Positions 60,556-64,000 of a stretch of DNA of 64,000 bases are shown piece by piece. Below the pieces are notes generated by a model. That model was not told where the DNA came from and searched no databases. It worked only from the letters and a program-made list of their open reading frames with translations. Origin of the DNA: Kosakonia pseudosacchari. Its GTDB lineage: Bacteria > Pseudomonadota > Gammaproteobacteria > Enterobacterales > Enterobacteriaceae. The stretch is from the NCBI RefSeq assembly GCF_900184035.1, contig NZ_FXWP01000009.1, forward strand, positions 496,001-560,000. Reading direction: 5' to 3'. Made by a program: the position numbers and the translations under genes. Position 1 is the first letter of the stretch; each line of letters begins with the position of its first letter.

Positions 60556-63500
60556 CCCAAAATCTCCAGTAAGGCCTGAAGTGGATGGCGCACGCCATTC
60601 CCTTCGATTCGTTTCACCTGGCTGCGACAAGAGTAGCCGGTCGCCAGACAGCGATTACGCGGCAAACGCTGCATTGCCTGATGCCAGGAAAGCTCATAAA
60701 TGCCCAGCGAACTGGCATGGTTCTTCACTTCATGACCATACGTTCCGGCCATACCGCAGCAGCCCACGCTGACATTTTCCAGCACCGCGCCGAAGCGCGC
60801 GAAAATCGCCGCCCATTGCCCCGTAGCACCCGGTAGCGCCGTCACTTCTGTGCAATGACCGAACAGATACCAGGGCTCGCCGCTGCGTGCTCGCTCATCG
60901 ATGTTATCCAGCGCCGAAGGCAACCATTCATGCACCAGTTGCACATGAAAATCCCCACGCTTATCGCCTAACGCCAGCTTGTACTCGTCGCGGTAGCAGA
61001 GCACCAGCGCCGGGTCGACACCCACCATTGGCATGCCCAGTTGTGCCACGCGATTAAGGAAATCTGCGGTTTTCTGCGCCGTTTTGGCAAAGCGATTGAG
61101 GAAACCTTTAATGTGTTGCGCCTTGCCGTTTGGTGAGAAAGGCAGCACTACCGGCGCGAAGCCGAGCCGTTCGACCAGTCGAACAAAATCGGCCACCACT
61201 TGTGCATCGTAATAGCTGGTGAACGGGTCCTGCACCACCAGCACAGTTTTCGCTTTCTGTGCGTCATCGAGCTGCTCAAGCTGCTCAAGCGTCATGTTCG
61301 CCGTGCGATGCCCAACCATCTGACGCTGCAATGACGGCACCGACAGCAACGGTAAATCCACCATGCCGATATGCTTCTCAGAAAGGGAACGTACCCACGG
61401 CTGGTTCATAAAGAAGTTAAAGGTCTTCGGCGCGCGCGCCATTAAAGGCGCATAGCTTTCCACCGTGGCAACCAGATGATCGCGCACCGGGCGCAGATAA
61501 CGGCTGTGATAGAGCTGCAGGAAGCGTGACCGGAACTCCGGCACATCAATCTTGATTGGGCACTGCGTTGAGCACGCTTTACAGGCCAGGCAACCGGACA
61601 TCGCCTCTTTGACCTCATGCGAGAAATCATACTCACCGCGACGCGCATGCCAGCTATTGCGCGTACGCTCAATTAATGTACGTAAACTGGCTCGCTTTTC
61701 CGGCAGCTCTTTTTCCAGCTTAACCGGATCGATGCCGCGATCGGCCAGCAATCGCAGCCATTCGCGCACCAGCGTTGCCCGTCCTTTTGGTGAATGAATA
61801 CGGTTCGCCGAGATTTTCATCGACGGACACATCGGGCTTTTCACATCGAAATTAAAGCACAAGCCATTACCGTTACACTCCATGGCACCACGCCATGAGG
61901 AGCGCACGGCGATAGGAATTTGCCGGTCAAGCGTGCCGCGTTTAACGTCATCCACCTTCTTCATCGGCGCATCAATGCCTTCAGGTGGGCAGATTTTACC
62001 GGGGTTCAGACGGTTTTCCGGATCGAATGCCGCTTTAATTTTGCGTAACTCGCCATAAAGCTGCTCGCCAAAAAAGGCCGGGCTATATTCGGCGCGGAAA
62101 CCTTTCCCGTGCTCGCCCCACAGTAAACCGCCATATTTCGCCGTTAGCGCCACCACATCATCGGAAATGGATTTCATCAGCACTTCTTGCTGCGGGTCGC
62201 ACATATCCAGCGCAGGCCGCACGTGCAACACCCCGGCGTCAACGTGACCAAACATGCCGTAGCTCAGGCCGTGCCCATCAAGCAATGCACGAAATTCAGC
62301 GATATAGTCCGCCAGATGTTCCGGCGGTACGCAGGTATCTTCCGCGAAGGGAATCGGCTTGGCCGCGCCTTTCGCGTTCCCTAACAACCCGACGGCTTTT
62401 TTACGCATGGCGTAAATGCGCTCGATCCCCGTCAGATCCTCGCACAATTGCCAGCCAATCACGCCGCCTTCACCATTGGACATTAACGTATCGAGGCGCT
62501 GGCACAACGCCTGTACTTGCGCATCAATCAGCGGTTGATCGTCACCGGCAAACTCAACAATATTCAGGCCAAGCATGTTTTTATCCGGCACATCAGTAAT
62601 TAACTCTTTCACCGAGTGCCAGACAATATCTTCCCGCGCCAGGTTGAGCACTTTCGAATCCACGGTTTCGACGGAGAGCGCTTGCGCTTCCACCATAAAC
62701 GGCGCATTGCGCAGCGCGGAATCAAACGAATCATATTTAACGTTCACCAGACGGCGAACTTTTGGTAGCGGCGTAATATCAAGGCGCGCTTCGGTAATAA
62801 ACGCCAGCGTCCCTTCTGAGCCAGTCAGAATGCGGGTTAAATCAAATTCGGTCATTTCGTCATTAAACACATGACGCAGATCGTAGCCGGTCAGAAAACG
62901 GTTCAGTTTAGGGAAACTATCCAGAATCAACTGACGATTATCACGACAACGCTCCAGCACCGTTTTATAAATGCGTCCGATAGCGGTGCTGGCATTGCCC
63001 AGCGTTTCTGCCAGCGCCACCGGCATCGCCTGTGTATCAAGGATATCGCCGCCCAGCAACACAGCGCGGACACCCAGCACATGGTCAGAGGTTTTCCCGT
63101 AAACAAGGGAACCCTGCCCGGAAGCGTCGGTGTTGATCATTCCCCCCAGGGTCGCGCGGTTGCTGGTCGACAGCTCTGGCGCGAAGAAGAAGCCATAAGG
63201 TTTCAAATACTGGTTGAGCTGATCTTTGATGACGCCCGCCTCAACGCGCACCCACCCCTCTTCGGGGTTGATTTCCATAATGCGATTCATATAGCGGGAC
63301 ATATCAACGATGATGCCCTGGTTCAGCGCCTGACCATTGGTGCCGGTACCGCCGCCGCGCGGAGTAAAGACCAGCGTGCGAAAACGCGGCTCGGCAGCGA
63401 GGCGTGTGATCAAGGCAACGTCGGACGTTGAACGAGGGAAAACGACGGCATCGGGTAATAGCTGGTAAATACTGTTGTCTGTCGCCATCGTTAGCCTGTC

Positions 63501-63608
63501 GGCGTAGCTGGTGGCGGTATCACCGGTAAAACCTTGTTGCTCCAAAGCCTGCAAAAAATTCAGCACCAGTTGAACGACGCCCGGTGCCTGGGAAATCTGT
63601 GGGATCAT
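60552..63608 (-). CDS. ydiJ: YdiJ, FAD-linked D-2-hydroxyglutarate dehydrogenase with Fe-S domain
   Basis: 1018 residues, the E. coli length. An N-terminal FAD-binding PCMH domain (PRGGGTGTNGQALNQG) and a C-terminal oxidase domain are fused to a glycolate-oxidase-type 4Fe-4S section with CLACKACSTQCP and a CCG-type region (GCCGMAG). In E. coli it oxidises D-2-hydroxyglutarate. Upstream of menI and translationally coupled. Confidence 0.96.
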   Translation of the reverse strand: MIPQISQAPGVVQLVLNFLQALEQQGFTGDTATSYADRLTMATDNSIYQLLPDAVVFPRSTSDVALITRLAAEPRFRTLVFTPRGGGTGTNGQALNQGIIVDMSRYMNRIMEINPEEGWVRVEAGVIKDQLNQYLKPYGFFFAPELSTSNRATLGGMINTDASGQGSLVYGKTSDHVLGVRAVLLGGDILDTQAMPVALAETLGNASTAIGRIYKTVLERCRDNRQLILDSFPKLNRFLTGYDLRHVFNDEMTEFDLTRILTGSEGTLAFITEARLDITPLPKVRRLVNVKYDSFDSALRNAPFMVEAQALSVETVDSKVLNLAREDIVWHSVKELITDVPDKNMLGLNIVEFAGDDQPLIDAQVQALCQRLDTLMSNGEGGVIGWQLCEDLTGIERIYAMRKKAVGLLGNAKGAAKPIPFAEDTCVPPEHLADYIAEFRALLDGHGLSYGMFGHVDAGVLHVRPALDMCDPQQEVLMKSISDDVVALTAKYGGLLWGEHGKGFRAEYSPAFFGEQLYGELRKIKAAFDPENRLNPGKICPPEGIDAPMKKVDDVKRGTLDRQIPIAVRSSWRGAMECNGNGLCFNFDVKSPMCPSMKISANRIHSPKGRATLVREWLRLLADRGIDPVKLEKELPEKRASLRTLIERTRNSWHARRGEYDFSHEVKEAMSGCLACKACSTQCPIKIDVPEFRSRFLQLYHSRYLRPVRDHLVATVESYAPLMARAPKTFNFFMNQPWVRSLSEKHIGMVDLPLLSVPSLQRQMVGHRTANMTLEQLEQLDDAQKAKTVLVVQDPFTSYYDAQVVADFVRLVERLGFAPVVLPFSPNGKAQHIKGFLNRFAKTAQKTADFLNRVAQLGMPMVGVDPALVLCYRDEYKLALGDKRGDFHVQLVHEWLPSALDNIDERARSGEPWYLFGHCTEVTALPGATGQWAAIFARFGAVLENVSVGCCGMAGTYGHEVKNHASSLGIYELSWHQAMQRLPRNRCLATGYSCRSQVKRIEGNGVRHPLQALLEILG

Positions 63609-63816
63609 TATGCTTGACCCTGCCTGACTGTTAGTGTTGTGAAGTGTTAATCGTTTGCTTTAAGCATTCATCGTTGTATCACATTTTTTTCTTATGCGCC
63701 CATGAGAATTACAGGCAGAATCGGACTGTCCAAAACTGCTGAAATCATTAATCATTATCACTGGTGATTTCCAGAAACACCGAATTTTCAGCCACTCAAC
63801 AAGGTGAGTAAATCAT
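63609..63816. other. Divergent intergenic region ydiJ - ydiK
   Basis: 208 bp with promoters for both genes implied. ATTAATCATTATCACTGG resembles part of a Fur-like site, but too poorly to call. Confidence 0.4.
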
Positions 63817-64000
63817 ATGGTTGATCTACGTCAGTCCAGGGATGTACCGCAAATCATGCTGTCGGTACTGTTTTTAGCAATCATGATTATCGCCTGTCTG
63901 TGGGTCGTCCAGCCCTTCATCCTCGGTTTTGCCTGGGCGGGAACGGTGGTGATCGCCACCTGGCCACTGCTGGTGCGCCTGCAACGCGTGCTGTTTGGTC
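63817..64000 (+). CDS. ydiK: YdiK, AI-2E-family transporter (partial, 3' end outside window)
   Basis: Starts at ATG 63817 with AAGGTGAG upstream. The visible 61 codons begin MVDLRQSRDVPQIMLSVLFL and include VVQPFILGFAWAGTVVIATW, matching E. coli YdiK (370 residues). At least two membrane helices are visible. Function of the family is export or efflux of unknown compounds; the gene is truncated by the window. Confidence 0.93.
   Translation, partial: MVDLRQSRDVPQIMLSVLFLAIMIIACLWVVQPFILGFAWAGTVVIATWPLLVRLQRVLFG

Noticed and set aside
63740..63770. Fur-like sequence between ydiJ and ydiK
   Set aside because: Only a few bases match the palindrome; too weak to call.

Overview
The window is chromosomal DNA of a member of the Enterobacteriaceae. 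Most genes are close homologues of Escherichia coli K-12 genes, in the same order as the K-12 segment ydgJ - rsx - nth - dtpA - tyrS - slyA - sod - purR - cfa - pykF - lpp - suf - ydiJ. Several genes absent from that K-12 segment suggest a relative such as Kosakonia, Enterobacter or Klebsiella rather than Escherichia itself. The genus is an inference. All names rest on recognising the protein sequences; no database was searched.

Layout. 1-8.65 kb: ydgJ (cut by the window edge), the small genes blr and cnu, ydgK, then the electron-transport operon rsxABCDGE ending in nth. 8.65-12.0 kb: a CopD/HemJ-like membrane gene, the peptide transporter dtpA and gstA. 12.1-17.5 kb: the vitamin B6 and tRNA-charging genes pdxY, tyrS and pdxH, then mliC, anmK and slyB. 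17.5-21.8 kb: slyA, divergent from the ydhIJK efflux-type operon, and sodC. 21.9-28.5 kb: ydhF, ydhL, nemRA-gloA (electrophile and methylglyoxal detoxification), rnt, grxD, mepH and sodB. 28.5-37.3 kb: ydhP, tiny ynhF, purR, punR/punC, cfa, ribC and mdtK. 37.4-46.9 kb: two tRNA-Val(GAC) genes, then an accessory locus with a giant repeat-rich autotransporter and its O-heptosyltransferase, followed by an AT-rich gene-free stretch. 46.9-55.6 kb: pykF, lpp, ldtE and the complete iron-sulfur operon sufABCDSE under a strong Fur box. 55.6-60 kb: a second accessory patch with a small membrane protein, an alpha/beta hydrolase, a degenerate EAL-domain protein, a small secreted protein and an lpxP-type lipid A acyltransferase. 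60.1-64 kb: menI, ydiJ and the start of ydiK.

How the genes work together. Several conserved units concern redox and iron stress: Rsx keeps SoxR reduced, sodB and sodC remove superoxide, nemRA-gloA handle electrophiles, grxD and suf handle Fe-S clusters. Others concern the envelope: lpp, ldtE, mepH, slyB, anmK, mliC, cfa, lpxP. Regulatory sites visible in the DNA include a PhoP box before slyB, a SlyA palindrome, a NemR palindrome, two PurR operators at purR, a Cra site at pykF, a Fur box at suf and two cfa promoters.

The most unusual feature is the autotransporter at 37.8-44.6 kb. Its passenger is built of roughly 18-20-residue strand-loop-strand repeats, and at least nine of these blocks fall on a 273-bp (91-residue) higher-order period. 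The gene just upstream encodes the matching heptosyltransferase, so this is probably a heptosylated surface adhesin whose length can change by recombination. The second point of interest is the degenerate EAL protein, which has lost most catalytic residues and is probably a binding or regulatory protein.
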